Shown in pieces: positions 10,354-20,702 of a stretch of DNA of 64,000 nucleotides. The first letter of the stretch is position 1, and each line of letters starts with the position of its first letter. The stretch comes from Cordilura impudica (taxonomy: Eukaryota > Arthropoda > Insecta > Diptera > Scathophagidae). The notes under the pieces were generated by a model. That model had not been told where the DNA came from and did no database searches. It saw only the letters and a program-made list of their open reading frames with translations. The translations under genes and the position numbers were made by a program. The stretch covers positions 137,400,738 through 137,464,737 of the forward strand of contig OY821520.1 of assembly GCA_963682025.1 (NCBI GenBank), given 5' to 3'.

Positions 10354-10544
10354 GCGCCCCGGTAGGTGAGTAGGTAGCATGCGCGCCTATCATGCGGGGG
10401 TCGTGGGTTCGATTTCCACCAGAGGCTTTTGTCTGTCACAGCAAAAAACCAGCAAAATGGTCTTTGTCACCCTGCTTATCCCTGGACCCAAATTAGAATA
10501 CAAATTTACTTTGTATTGTAATTATTATAAATAAATAAATAAAT
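10354..10544 (+). mobile_element. tRNA-derived SINE
   Basis: The head resembles a tRNA. An A-box-like GGTGAGTAGGTAGCATG is followed about 45 bp later by a B-box GGTTCGATTTC (10406-10416) and a closing CCAGAGGC. A tRNA-unrelated body follows and the copy ends in (AAAT)n at 10530-10543. The internal RNA polymerase III promoter boxes and simple-repeat tail are the hallmarks of a SINE. Such elements depend on a LINE for reverse transcription. The acceptor stem does not pair cleanly, so it is not a functional tRNA gene. Confidence 0.8.
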
Positions 10545-10990
10545 GTAACGCTAAACTTAATTGTGCTATAAATTCTATTGTAGCATGAACTAGATTCGTT
10601 ATTGCGTACAAGAACATTTCTGGCTATCGAAATATAAATGCATCGAGTGACACACACAATAATAAAATTATTAAAACTGTTTGTATTGTACAACAATTGT
10701 TTGGTTACAGCAGCTAAAGATGGATGTTCTCAATCAAACTGATATAATATCAACTGCAGATATTCAATTCTTTTGATGTTGCGCAAGCACACAAATCCGC
10801 CGCGTTTGCTCATAATTGACTATAAATTCGCGTGTGGTCGCCATAGCAAAATTCTAATAATTAGGATTTGCTACCTCACCCGCTATATTCTCAGATTTTA
10901 TCCCACACACAGTGATTAATTTATACAGCCATGGACATATAAATGGCACAACATTAGACTTTATAGATCAAATTATGCGAACGGTGATCC
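10545..10990. other. Presumed intron, no element recognised
   Basis: Unique-looking AT-rich DNA between the SINE and the GC-rich inverted-repeat element. Confidence 0.45.
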
Positions 10991-10994
10991 GCTT

Positions 10995-11633
10995 AGGCCG
11001 AGGGCGCGCAATGGGCGGCAAAGCGGCAAGCGGAGGAGGGGGAGCGGCAAAGCGGCGAGTTTGAGCGGCAAGTGGCTTATTACTGAGCGTCATTTCTAAG
11101 CGGTTAGTTGTTAAAATGCCATTGTCAATGTTATTAGTTATTATTTATATAAAAATTTTTTATAATAAAAGCAAAATATTTTCACTATTTTATGATTTTT
11201 ATTTATGTATGACTACATTTCAACCTTTTTAACCTTTTATCGATTGAAAAACAACACAAAAATGGTTGTCGTTAAGATAACAACAACAGCTGACTTTAAC
11301 AATAGCGAATATCGCTTAAAAATTTTACTGAGTACCAAAATCGATAATTTTGTTGTTTTCTTTTTCTAACGATTCGATTATCGTTAAAAAGAAGTTACTG
11401 AATCGCGCTACAGATTGATAAAAACAAAGAAAAGCCATTTTTTTTTGTCATTTTTATTCTTTGCCGCTCAGAAAACAACTAAAAATTAGAACAAGCATCT
11501 CTTAGACGCTCAGAAATGCCGCTCACATGCCGCTCATTGTGTGGCCACTTCAGTAGTATTTCATATGTTTTAATTTTTTCCGCTCATCGCTCTGCCGCTC
11601 GCCGCTTTGCCGCTCATTGCGTGGCCTCGGCCT
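10995..11633. mobile_element. GC-ended foldback-like MITE built on GAGCGGC motifs
   Basis: The left end AGGCCGAGGGCGCGCAATG and the right end's inverse AGGCCGAGGCCACGCAATG match, and both continue as runs of GCGGCAAAGCGGC-type units for about 50-60 bp. Further CCGCTC units are scattered inward on the right arm (11461-11620). The centre is ordinary AT-rich DNA without a gene. The GC-rich ends stand out sharply from the surroundings. Target duplications are not clear to me. It is a non-autonomous inverted-repeat element of unassigned superfamily. Confidence 0.75.
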
Positions 11634-11845
11634 TGGACGAATGTGTATTGAATTAATAAGCTTTATAGATTTATTGATTTTTCTTTAACAAATGTCATAA
11701 AAAGTAAAATAATAATTTATCTGAACACTTTAAATTAAATTTTTTAATTTTTCATTCATTGTTAAATGTTTTTGTAAATAGTCTATAAGGACTTATTCCA
11801 TAGATTAATATGATATGTTATGTTCGGCCTATTATCTACCGTTGT
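11634..11845. other. AT-rich spacer
   Basis: No signature was seen between the GC-ended MITE and the next R copy. Confidence 0.45.
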
Positions 11846-12385
11846 ACCCTACACCAGGGTATAATGAGTTTGTTATGATCTTTGAACGTACAAAAAATAT
11901 TTTAACTAAACCCACCATTTTTTAAACCGATCTGAGTGGATTTAGCGAGACCGTCCGTCCGTGTGCCCATGTAAACAGTTTAATCAAACTAGAGGTTGCA
12001 AGTATAGATACATTTAGATCATACTTGGTATATAAGCTACTATCAGCCATTGAATGAACGCTGTTGAAACTGGTGAAAATCAGTGCATGGTCAATCCTAG
12101 TACCCATAAAAAATGATCCCTATGAGAGTCACTTGCATTGCCACAAGGTCCATATTATGATTACGAACTCGATAAAATTGGGTTTGCTGGTATTTATTAC
12201 ATCCATTAATCAGTTGTCCAAAAATAAACCGTATAGGACAATTCTTAGTCGTAGCCCCCAATATAAGCTGATACAGATCTCCACTTAAATCTATAAAAAA
12301 AACAAAACCATTGCTCAGATTGTTCGCAAATTTGGTTTGTATATGTTTTTTCAAAAAAAAAAAAAAAAAAATAAGTTAATTTATA
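11846..12385 (+). repeat. R-family repeat, left part of a copy split by a hAT-like element
   Basis: Starts in the CCAGGGTATAATGAG block, carries a GACCGTCCGTCCGTG core, and runs in forward orientation to GGTTTGTATATGTTTTTTC. The remainder of the same copy resumes at 14556, after the inserted hAT-like element. Confidence 0.85.
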
Positions 12386-14555
12386 CAGTATGGTTATAAC
12401 TTTTTGCATTTTTTTCAAATATCAAATCTCCCGAGGCAAAATCTTCTAGGGCATGGAAAAATATTAAGAACTGCGTTTTTATTTTTGCGTGATCGTTAAA
12501 AAAGTTTACGCATCAAACACATTGAAGTTGCAAGCGGGTATTTTAATTTATTGAAATAATATAATTTTTTAATCGAAATTCGTTACAGTTTTTGTTATTT
12601 TCCTATATTGGTTGCAAAAAAATAAATAAAATAAAATAAAATCGGTTTGGTCAAAACGAATTATAAAAAAAGCAAAATAAGTGTTGAAAAAGTGGCAAAA
12701 TTTGGACCAATAACTTAACTAAATTTCATGAAGTTGTTAAAAACTGTAGAGGTATACCTGTCGTTGATATACCATTACATGACTTAAACAAATTTCCAAA
12801 GGAAGAAGCTGTTATAGGAAGATTTAATGCGTTGGTCAATTTTGAAAAGTGTAAAAACAAAAGGTATGTAATTATAGCTGATGAGCTTTTCTATCTATGG
12901 CAGAAGCTTAAACTGAAAACAATTCGTCATGATGGAGTTAAACATAAAATTGAAGTCTTAGTTAAATATTATAAGAAGATATTAAAACGTCCTAAAGGTA
13001 TTACATTTGAAAAACCATTTAATATTACTACCAAGGCAATTGATTTAAAATGTGAATCAGAAATTATTGAAGATATATCCTCTGATTCAGATTCTTCGCC
13101 AATATTGGATAGTGATCAAGATGCTGATGATGAAACTGACGATAGTTACACGCCAACAGTATGACATAGATCAACTTAACTGTCAATAAAACCAGCTGCA
13201 AACTTAGTTACTGATGTAAAAGTTAGTACAAACAAAGCATCAAAAATTTGTAAAAATTTGGCTAAGTCTGGAATAGCTCTACCTACGCCATCACAGGCTG
13301 GAATTTATAGGGCTGTAATAAAATCATCTGAGCAAAGAGAACAATTTTATATACAAACATTAAAAGATAAAGAGTGGTGTTTGCATTTTGATGGCAAGAA
13401 AATTGAAAAAAAAAAGAAATTCAAGTAGTAATAATTAAAAATGAACAGATAGAGATATACATAGTTAGCAGTTCTAGTGCATGGTAATGAGAAATCACTT
13501 ACAATATACAACGGCATCAGGGACACTTTAAATAAATTTAATTTATGGACGTCTATCGGAATGATAATATGTGACACTACAAGTGTAAATACTGGCGTAA
13601 AAAATGGTGTCGCAACTTTGCTTCAGAACCATTTCATACATATGGCATTGACTCCACCACAATACACCGGGTGCCAGCACCATGTCCTTGATTTGGTATT
13701 AAGGCATGTAATGGATGAGTTACTGGATGGAAAAACTTCATCTCCAAACATTGCGTACCCGTTCATATCAGATTTATTAAATAATTACGAAAATCTAAAG
13801 GCGTCTTATAAACAAAATAAAGTTGTACTTGAATTAACCAATATTAAGTGGAGAGATGACATGCAGTTTTTGTATGAACTTTGCTTTGCATATAAATATT
13901 TTAAAATCAACGGAATATTCCCATAAATAAAATTTTAAACGGTACCATCGGTTAGTAATGCAAGTTGGAATTCGAGAGCAATATTTGCTATTTTAGCATT
14001 TATTCTTGTTCCCAGTTACCAAAAACTTTTACAACCTATATGTAATTTCATTGCTGATGTATAGTTTCAAACCTGGTTTTCGGGCCACTGTTACCATGAA
14101 AATGATTTTGAACGGTTAAACAAGTCATTAATAAATTTTACGAAAGCTCACGAATGTTTCTTCAGACATTGGGTACCTACACCATCTACAATTCCAAACC
14201 AACAACGCAGTAATATATGTGCGGAACGTGGAATAAAAATAGTACAAGATATATATCCCCTTTGTAAAACATCGCGTACTCTGAACTTAAAGTTTATTTC
14301 TTTCAATACCTAATTATAATAATTTATTGTTATTATTTGTTTACACACTTGTTTGTGTATTAAACATATTTTAAAAAATTTTTCATTTAAAAAATAATTC
14401 AAAAAAATTATGATAGGCATTTTAGAAATCGGAGTAGGTGCGTAAGTTTTTTTTAACAAATTGAACTGAAATTGTTTTATTTACAATCAATACAATATTC
14501 GCCATTAGATAGGCCCTCGAGAGAATGACGTCCAAAAAAAGTTATAACACTAATG
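12386..14555 (+). mobile_element. hAT-like DNA transposon, copy 1, nested in an R repeat
   Basis: The left end CAGTATGGTTATAACTTTTT faces a right end whose inverse is CATTAGTGTTATAACTTTTT. The second copy (48122-50543) has the matching ends CATTATGGGTATAAC and CATTAGGGATATAAC. The shared terminal motif is about CAKTAKGGNTATAAC. The length (~2.2 kb) and one decayed transposase-like gene suit an autonomous-sized element. An eight-base duplication was looked for and is not convincing. The insertion splits an R-family copy whose two parts align to consecutive stretches of the consensus. Confidence 0.7.
12715..14313 (+). pseudogene. hAT-like transposase relic, copy 1
   Basis: An N-terminal part without obvious motif (DLNKFPKEEAVIGRFNALV, later IIADELFYLWQKL) ends in an acidic SDSDSSPILDSDQD tail at about 13140. 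A frame-shifted middle continues with TPSQAGIYRAVIKSS and LHFDGKKIEKKEIQVV. Then an open stretch (13459-13926) holds MIICDTTSVNTGVKNGV, GCQHHVLDLVLRH and WRDDMQFLYEL. After a stop come SWNSRAI and a final CAERGIKIVQDIYPLCK block. The D, CxxH and (R)WNS motifs in this order resemble the RNase-H-like domain of hAT transposases; that family link is inference. Several stops and shifts make it dead. Copy 2 at 48.6-50.3 kb encodes the same blocks. Confidence 0.65.
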
Positions 14556-14727
14556 TACAGGTTCCGTCAATTTTTCGACCTAATGCCCATATAAATATAG
14601 CATTCTATATGAAGTTTTTCAGTTCTGCTTACAAACAAATTTCATGCTTATTTTCTATAGCCAATTACTTGGACCTAAGTGAGCCTAAATGGGATAGGTT
14701 TAGAGGGTAGGGCCTTTGTCTATCATA
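14556..14727 (+). repeat. R-family repeat, right part of the split copy
   Basis: Continues the consensus from ATTTTTCGACCTAATGCCCAT to TGGGATAGGTTTAGAGGG. It is the other half of the copy at 11846-12385. The palindromic end is missing. Confidence 0.8.
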
Positions 14728-14749
14728 CATCCATCAAGAGTAAAACCCT

Positions 14750-14955
14750 AGGTTCCAGCAGAAGGATATAAAACATGGAGTGGTAACATTACCATTTGGA
14801 GTGCCATTTCTTGAAATTGATGGCATATTGTACAAGTTTCAGAGCTTGTACATTTTAAAAAACCACATGGAACAACAAGCCTGTGATTTTATGCCAACTA
14901 CGTGAAAATATATGGAAGTTAAAGACCCCAAACACTCCTCCAAACTATAAGTAGG
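14750..14955 (+). pseudogene. Tc1-like transposase fragment (catalytic region)
   Basis: In shifted frames the plus strand reads FLEIDGILYKFQSLYILKNHM, then DFMPTT, and after a shift KDPKHSSKL. This corresponds to the Tc1 segment I.G.MD...Y..IL..HM....A..MP followed by the DNDPKHTSK block around the second catalytic Asp; the Asp itself is in a decayed stretch. It is a short dead fragment. It may belong with the R-interrupting debris around it. Confidence 0.6.
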
Positions 14956-14959
14956 TAAA

Positions 14960-15395
14960 TTTTGGTTTAATATACAAACTTACTGACTATAATGATAATT
15001 ATAATGCTTAACAATCTCATTAAGAGTTTGCCAAAGTGGAACATAAATTTCAAGTGGTTGTGTTGGACTTAATTTTTAAAAGCATCATAAAATAAGTAAA
15101 CATAAAATATGTTGAATTGCTGGTCATTTATTGCATGTTTTTATAATGTTTTACATTTAATGTATTTACATATATATGTACATACAAACCAGTACATGTT
15201 CGCTTATTTACTTTAGGTCAGAATTGTTTTTAAATTTAAATTATTGTTTACATTGCGAAAAATCAGACCGGTAAATCAAAATAGACATTAATTTGAAAAC
15301 AGTTTGTATAACAAAAAGTAATTATCCATAGCCATGTAGCAAACCCTACATGCGATTAAATATGTTTCTTCTCTAGAATAGTCAGTCATAGTCCA
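14960..15395. other. AT-rich stretch, nothing recognised
   Basis: No gene or repeat signature was seen apart from short TATATG runs near 15170. Confidence 0.45.
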
Positions 15396-15783
15396 TGAGG
15401 GTATAATGAGTTTTTGCTGATGTTTATAACTAACAAAAATATGCCAAAATATGTGAACTAGACCCACGTTTTTTTATAAAACTCGACTCAGAATCATTTT
15501 CTGTCTCAGAATCATTTCATATGCATTTGTCATCCGTCTGTCTGTCTGCTTGTCCATGTTAAACTTGTAATCAGACTACAAGTCGGAAAAATTAATACAT
15601 TTTGAATAAAACGATTGTTATTGAATTTGTTGAAAATCGATGTATGTTACACCCTATTCCCCTATTACCCCTTTGAGATCGACTCCTGTTGCCCTAAGAT
15701 CCAAATTATCATATACATCTCCATCAAATTTGGTTTGTATGTGCTCCTCATACCAATTAATTAGTACACCAAGAATAAACAGT
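15396..15783 (+). repeat. R-family repeat, left part of a copy split by a foldback element
   Basis: Forward-orientation blocks GAGGGTATAATGAG, a degenerate TCCGTCTGTCTGTCTG core, and TTTGGTTTGTATGTG up to AAGAATAA. The next consensus block (CATAGYCCCATATAAAGC) resumes at about 17470, after the inserted array element. Confidence 0.8.
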
Positions 15784-17455
15784 CAACAACTTTTCCAATT
15801 GTATTTCAGAAATTATCAATTGTATTTTAGAAAACATCAATTGAATTTCAGAAAGTAGTAATTGAATTTCAGAAAGTATCAATTGTATTTCAGAAAAAAT
15901 CAATTGAATTTCAGAAACTATCAATTGTATTTCAGAAAACATCAATTGAATTTCAGAAAGTATCAACTGAATTTCAGAAAACATCAATTGATTTTCAAAA
16001 ATAATCAATTGTATATCAGAAAACATCAATTTAATTTCAGAAAGTATCAATTGAATTTTAGAAAGTATCAATAGTATATCAGAAAACATCAGTTGAATTT
16101 CAGAAAGTATCAATTGTTTTTCAGAAAACTTCAATTGATTTTCAGAAATAATCAATTGTATATCAGAAAAGATAAATTGAATTTCAGAAAGTATCAATTA
16201 TATTTCAGAAAACATCAATTGAATTTCAGAAAGTATCAATTGAATTTCAGAAAACATCAATTGATTTTCAGAAATAATCAATTGTATATCAGAAAACATC
16301 AATTTAATTTCAGAAAGTATCAATTGAATTTTAGAAAGTATCAATAGTATATCAGAAAACATCAGTTGAATTTCAGAAAGTATCAATTGTTTTTCAGAAA
16401 ACATCAATTGATTTTCAGAAATAATCAATTGTATATCAGAAAACATAAATTGAATTTCAGAAAGTATCAATTATATTTCAGAAAACATCAATTGAATTTC
16501 AGAAAGTATCAATTGAATTTCAGAAAACATCAATTGATTTTCAGAAATAATCAATTGTATATCAGAAAACATCAATTTAATTTCAGAAAGTATCAATTGA
16601 ATTTTAGAAAGTATCAATAGTATATCAGAAAACATCAGTTGAATTTCAGAAAGTATCAATTGTTTTTCAGAAAACATCAATTGATTTTCAGAAATAATCA
16701 ATTGTATATCAGAAAACATAAATTGAATTTCAGAAAGTATCAATTATATTTCAGAAAACATCAATTGAATTTCAGAAAGTATCAATTGAATTTCAGAAAA
16801 CATCAATTGATTTTCAGAAATAATCAATTGTATATCAGAAAAAATTGATTGAATTTCAGAAAGTATCAATTGAATTTCAGAAAGTATCAATAGTATTTCA
16901 GAAAGTATTAAATGTATTTTAGAAAACATCAAATGTATTTCAGAAAGTATCAAACATATTTCAGAAAACATCAAATGTATTTCAGAACTTGTCAAATGTA
17001 TTTCACAAATTATCAAATGTATTTCAGAAAACATCAAATGTATTTCAGAAATGGTCAAACATATTTCAGAAAATGTCAATATAATTGATGTTTTCTGAAA
17101 TACAATTGATACTTTCTGAAAATCAATTGATGTTTTCTGAAATACAATTGATACTTTCTAAAATATAATTGATACTTTCTGAAATTTAATTGATGTTTTC
17201 TGAAATACAATTGATACTTCCTGAAATTCAATTGATGTTTTCTGAAATACAATTGATGCTTTCTAAAATATAATTGATACTTTCTGAAATTCAATTGCTA
17301 CTTTCTGAAATACAATTGGTACTTTCTGAAATTCAATTGATGTTTTCTGAAACACAGTTGATAATTTCTGAAAATCAATTGATGTTTTCTGAAATTCAAT
17401 TGATACTTTCTGAAATTCAAGTGATGTTTTCTGAAATACAATTGGAAAAGGTGTA
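15784..17455. mobile_element. Foldback element made of inverted 21-bp tandem arrays
   Basis: The left arm (15784-17080) is about sixty 21-bp units of the type CAATTGAATTTCAGAAA plus a variable four-base spacer. At about 17082 the same unit continues in inverted orientation to 17455, so the whole can fold back. The outermost bases agree as a terminal inverted repeat: ACTTTTCCAATTG on the left and CCTTTTCCAATTG on the inverted right. A 273-bp higher-order period (13 units) repeats about 3.4 times between about 15918 and 16850. There is no gene; the long open frames read from the array are artefacts of a 21-bp unit. It interrupts an R copy. The structure resembles Drosophila FB elements, whose arms are also short tandem repeats. 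Confidence 0.8.
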
Positions 17456-17560
17456 GAATCATTTTCAGTTATAGTCCATATATAAAGCTACTGCCCGATC
17501 TACACTTAAATATATAAAACATAGTCACTCTGGACCAACCATACAATACTTTTCGAGAGA
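17456..17560 (+). repeat. R-family repeat, right part of the split copy
   Basis: Resumes with AGTCCATATATAAAGCTACTGCCCGATC and continues to about AAATATATAAAACATAG before changing to a copy in the opposite orientation. Confidence 0.75.
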
Positions 17561-17561
17561 G

Positions 17562-17740
17562 CATAAACCAAAGTTTGGTGTTATTGTTAATAAAATGTAG
17601 CATTCAGATATGGAAGTGTTTATATCTGTTGTTATATATGGGGACTAGTTCAAAAAATGGACCGATTATCCCTATCTTTAGCAAAGTCACTTACTTTTGT
17701 CAAAAACATATATAAACGCATAAAAATTTTTTTATCGATA
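17562..17740 (-). repeat. R-family repeat fragment, inverted relative to its left neighbour
   Basis: Reverse-orientation blocks GCATAAACCAAAGTTTGG and GGACTAGTTCAAAAAATGGACC. It leads into the (TA)n run where transposon Y copy 1 begins. The same orientation resumes at 20503, so Y1 appears to have inserted into this copy. Confidence 0.75.
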
Positions 17741-17757
17741 TATATATATATATATAT

Positions 17758-18350
17758 GGGGGATTTCATGTCAAGTGCACCAACTTTTGAAACCGATATC
17801 TTCCGATCGCGATGAAATTTGCACCAAGGTTAGTCCTATTGGATAGTAGTTTAGACACAATTTTTCAAAAAGATCGGTCCAGATCTCTCTGAGTTAGAAG
17901 GGATCAAAATTTGACATTTTGGCCAAACAGGTGTTTTTTCTCATCCATGTAACTTATTACCTATTGTTCCTAGAAAATTTTATCCCAAAGAGTTTAGATA
18001 GCTATTTCTTCAGTATTTCGGAAAAAAATGCTTAAAAAAAAAAAAAATTTGTAGACTTTTTTTTTTGCTAAATTAAAGAATTTTTTGCCTTTATTTTCAA
18101 ACAGGGCATTTTTTTTTTTTTTTTTTTTCATAAGAAAGCTTAGGATTTTTCTTTTAAGAGCTTTTTGGTCGCTTAGTGGGATGGGAGTGGGATATCTATC
18201 AAAATAAATGTTTTGTAACTCAAGACAACGGTTTTTCAATTTTTCACAAATGCACTATTTTGAATTTTTTCCGATTTGTGTCTAAAACCTTACAAATAAA
18301 ACTTATACTGAGAAACTAGACAAACTAAACTTTCCGAAGGTATGTAACAT
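17758..18350 (+). repeat. Family Y left terminal inverted repeat, copy 1
   Basis: About 590 bp, nearly identical to 56838-57418 (left arm of copy 2) and inverted relative to about 19990-20502. It begins after (TA)n and contains long A and T runs that differ in length between copies. Confidence 0.85.
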
Positions 18351-18655
18351 ACCTAAAAAATTTTATACCCTCGGTGCTGTAATACTCAGAATATGTTAAC
18401 CTCAGGAAAAAATCGCTTTTTTTCTATAGAAATGTTGAAAAATTATTATTTTTTATACATTTTTAATAATAATTAAATTAATGTATAATAATAATAATAT
18501 TAAAAAGATAAATAATTTATTAAAATTTAATCTTAATTGCATTAGATCCATTTATATCATAACTATTTTTATACTTAATTTATTGTAGCTGATTAAGTAT
18601 TTAAGTCTATTAAATTTTTAAATACCCAGTCTTTCATCCATCTTTTTTGTCGCCT

Positions 18656-19970
18656 TTATTTACTGCGTTTTTTTGTCAATCCTTTCTTGGCGTTACTAGG
18701 TTCAGCTGTTGATTTCGCTGCTGGTTTATTTGTTGTCTTTGGAAAGAAATCGCATTGAATAGAGGCAGAAAACTTTTTCAACTTGGGTCTTCCATCGACA
18801 AGCGGTATAAAAGCATGGTATTGAGCGGTGCCATCGATTGCTACCGCTGCATCGAATCTGCTCTTCAGTGTTTTCAATGTTTCCTGATGATCCTCTTTGC
18901 TACTAAAAACTATTTTAGTTTCTTTACAATAACTCTTTGCCCAATGGAATAAAGCAGTCGCATCTAAGATGCGACCTTGATGAGAGCACTTTAGGTTATA
19001 CTTCGCTGCATTTCTTTTAAGGCTTGCTCCAATACCATCACATGCTCCTTTACCATGAGCAGTAGGATAAAATGCCACTCAGCTAGCATTCCAAAATCTT
19101 TTTCATGGGCCATAAGATTTGCCAAGCTACTTTTGTTTTTAAAATGTGGACGAGCTCCGTCCGAAACGTAGTATACTTCCTTACTGTAAATTTAGATTTT
19201 AGAAATTTTAGCATTCTCTTCTGGTACTCATAAACTGCAACGGTATCATGTTTTAAATCGTCGGATATGATTGCCATACTTTTGTGTTCCAGTTTTTCAT
19301 CTTTCATGTAGTAAATAACTACTGTGAATAAAGTTGCTTCGTCGTTATTGAAGTGGAATGCTTGTATGGCATCCTGAAGAACATATTTGTAGTTTTCTGC
19401 GAAATCATAAGAAATAACGAATTCACCAGACTTCAAATGTATCTTCAAATCCTTGAAGAATGACCATTGCTCTTTGACTAAAAAGTCATGGTTTCTCAAG
19501 TTTAGCAATCCTGTACACATTTCTTCCACAAAATCATCCAAATTTAAAATGATTGTTTTCAATGTGCATCTGTCAGTCTGAATTCAAGAATCAAATTTGA
19601 CATCCTCTATATATTCTCGATCTAAAGAGCTGATTAAATTTTCTTTGTTGAATGTGATTTTCGGGCAAATGGCACATTCACCTAAGTGGCAAGAAATTGT
19701 TGCATTAGGACACATAGTCAATTTAAGGCAATCGCGGTAATCGTGTAAATCTTCTGCCGAATCATCTGTTAAATACTTTAGTTTGATTTCCTTCAACATC
19801 AGTTTAACATTTTCATGGCAAATGCAAACGCATAATGTGTGAGTTCCGCTGCTTTCTGCCAAAATGCAATGTTTTGGCCTCATTTGGGTTAATTTCGTGA
19901 AGCCAAGTTTGACATCCTCGTGTTCAGATTGAAATGTTGCAAATAACTCTTTCAGGTTACAGATAACCAT
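18656..19970 (-). pseudogene. Family Y putative transposase, copy 1, one stop and two frameshifts
   Basis: Homologous along its whole length to 57435-58748 (see there for motifs). It starts MVICNLKELF at 19970. Disruptions relative to copy 2: a TGA in place of an Arg codon near 19583 (a C-to-T change at a likely CpG), a one-base deletion near 19185 just before the YVSDGA motif (read out of frame as KYTTFRTEL), and a one-base deletion near 19070 inside the WHFHPTAHGKG block. The DFAENYKYVLQD motif is intact and keeps an Asn that copy 2 has lost. The copies remain very similar, so both are recent relative to most elements here. Confidence 0.85.
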
Positions 19971-19984
19971 TCTCTTCTGTTATG

Positions 19985-20502
19985 TTATGAAGGTATGTTA
20001 CATACCTTCGGAAAGTTTAGTTTGTCTAGTTTCTCAGTATACGTTTTATTTGTAAGGTTTTAGACACAAATCGGAAAAAATTCAAAATAGTGCATTTGTG
20101 AAAAATTGGAAAACCGTTGAATTGAGTTAAAAAACATTTTTTTTGATAGATATCCCACTCCCATCGCACTAAGCGACCAAAGGAAAGGAAAAATTCTAAG
20201 CTTTCTAATGAAAAAATAAAAAAAATAAAAAATGCCCTTTTTGAAAGAAAAGGCAAAAAATGCTTTAATTTAGCAAAAAAAGAAGTCTACAAAATTTTTT
20301 TTTTTTAAGTATTTTTTTCCGAAATACTGAAGAAATAGCTATCTAAATTCTTTGGGAGAAAATTTTCTAGGAACAATAGGTAATAAGTTACATGGATGAG
20401 AAAAAACACCTGTTTGGCCAAAATGTCAAATTTTGATCCCCTCTAGCTCAGAGAGATCTTGACCGATCTTTTTGAAAAATTGTGTCTAAACTGCTATCCA
20501 AT
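19985..20502 (-). repeat. Family Y right terminal inverted repeat, copy 1, truncated
   Basis: Inverse of 17758-18350 but ending at CTGCTATCCAAT. The final ~70 bp, including the inverse of CAAGTGCACC, are replaced by R-family sequence. Confidence 0.85.
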
Positions 20503-20702
20503 CGTATGGTCGATAAAAGCTTATATACTAAATTTCATAAAAATATATTCATATTTGCGATCTGTAGTCTGATTACAATGCTTACCTACACACATCGCAA
20601 AATCTCCTCAGAATAGAGAAATAGAGCCGGTATAATAAAAGTTGGTCCGGGTGCAATATTTTTTGTAGTTATAAACATCAACACAAACCCTTTATACTTT
20701 CA
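20503..20702 (-). repeat. R-family repeat fragment joined directly to Y copy 1
   Basis: Begins inside the consensus at ATGGTCGATAAAAGCTTATA and continues to CATCAACACAAACC. The (GTCC)n core is destroyed. The ~330 bp of R consensus expected between this and the fragment at 17562-17740 are missing. Confidence 0.8.

Larger units (their letters stand above)
17758..20502 (-). mobile_element. Family Y DNA transposon, copy 1, with ~590-bp terminal inverted repeats
   Basis: From GGGGGATTTCATGTC at 17758 a ~590-bp segment runs to about 18350. Its inverse occupies about 19990-20502. Shared blocks include GGCCAAACAGGTG, AACAATAGGTAATAA, a GCATTTTT-rich run and GAAACTAGACAAACTAAAC. Each inner edge carries a small palindrome (GAAGGTATG/CATACCTTC). 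Between the arms lies one decayed gene on the minus strand. The right arm stops ~70 bp short of the end seen in copy 2, so this copy is terminally deleted. A (TA)n run precedes the left end of both copies. I cannot assign a superfamily. Confidence 0.85.

Noticed and set aside
10354..10430. Functional tRNA gene
   Set aside because: A and B boxes are present, but acceptor and anticodon stems do not pair well, and a SINE body with (AAAT)n tail follows.
15784..17080. CRISPR-like array of short repeats
   Set aside because: Units are directly adjacent without unique spacers, the setting is eukaryotic, and the array inverts at 17082.
15757..17456. Many overlapping 60-146-codon open frames on both strands (NFRKYQL- and ILSEIQL-type repeats)
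   Set aside because: The DNA unit is exactly 21 bp, so every frame stays open or closed by periodicity alone. The frames occur on both strands and there is no start context or unique domain.
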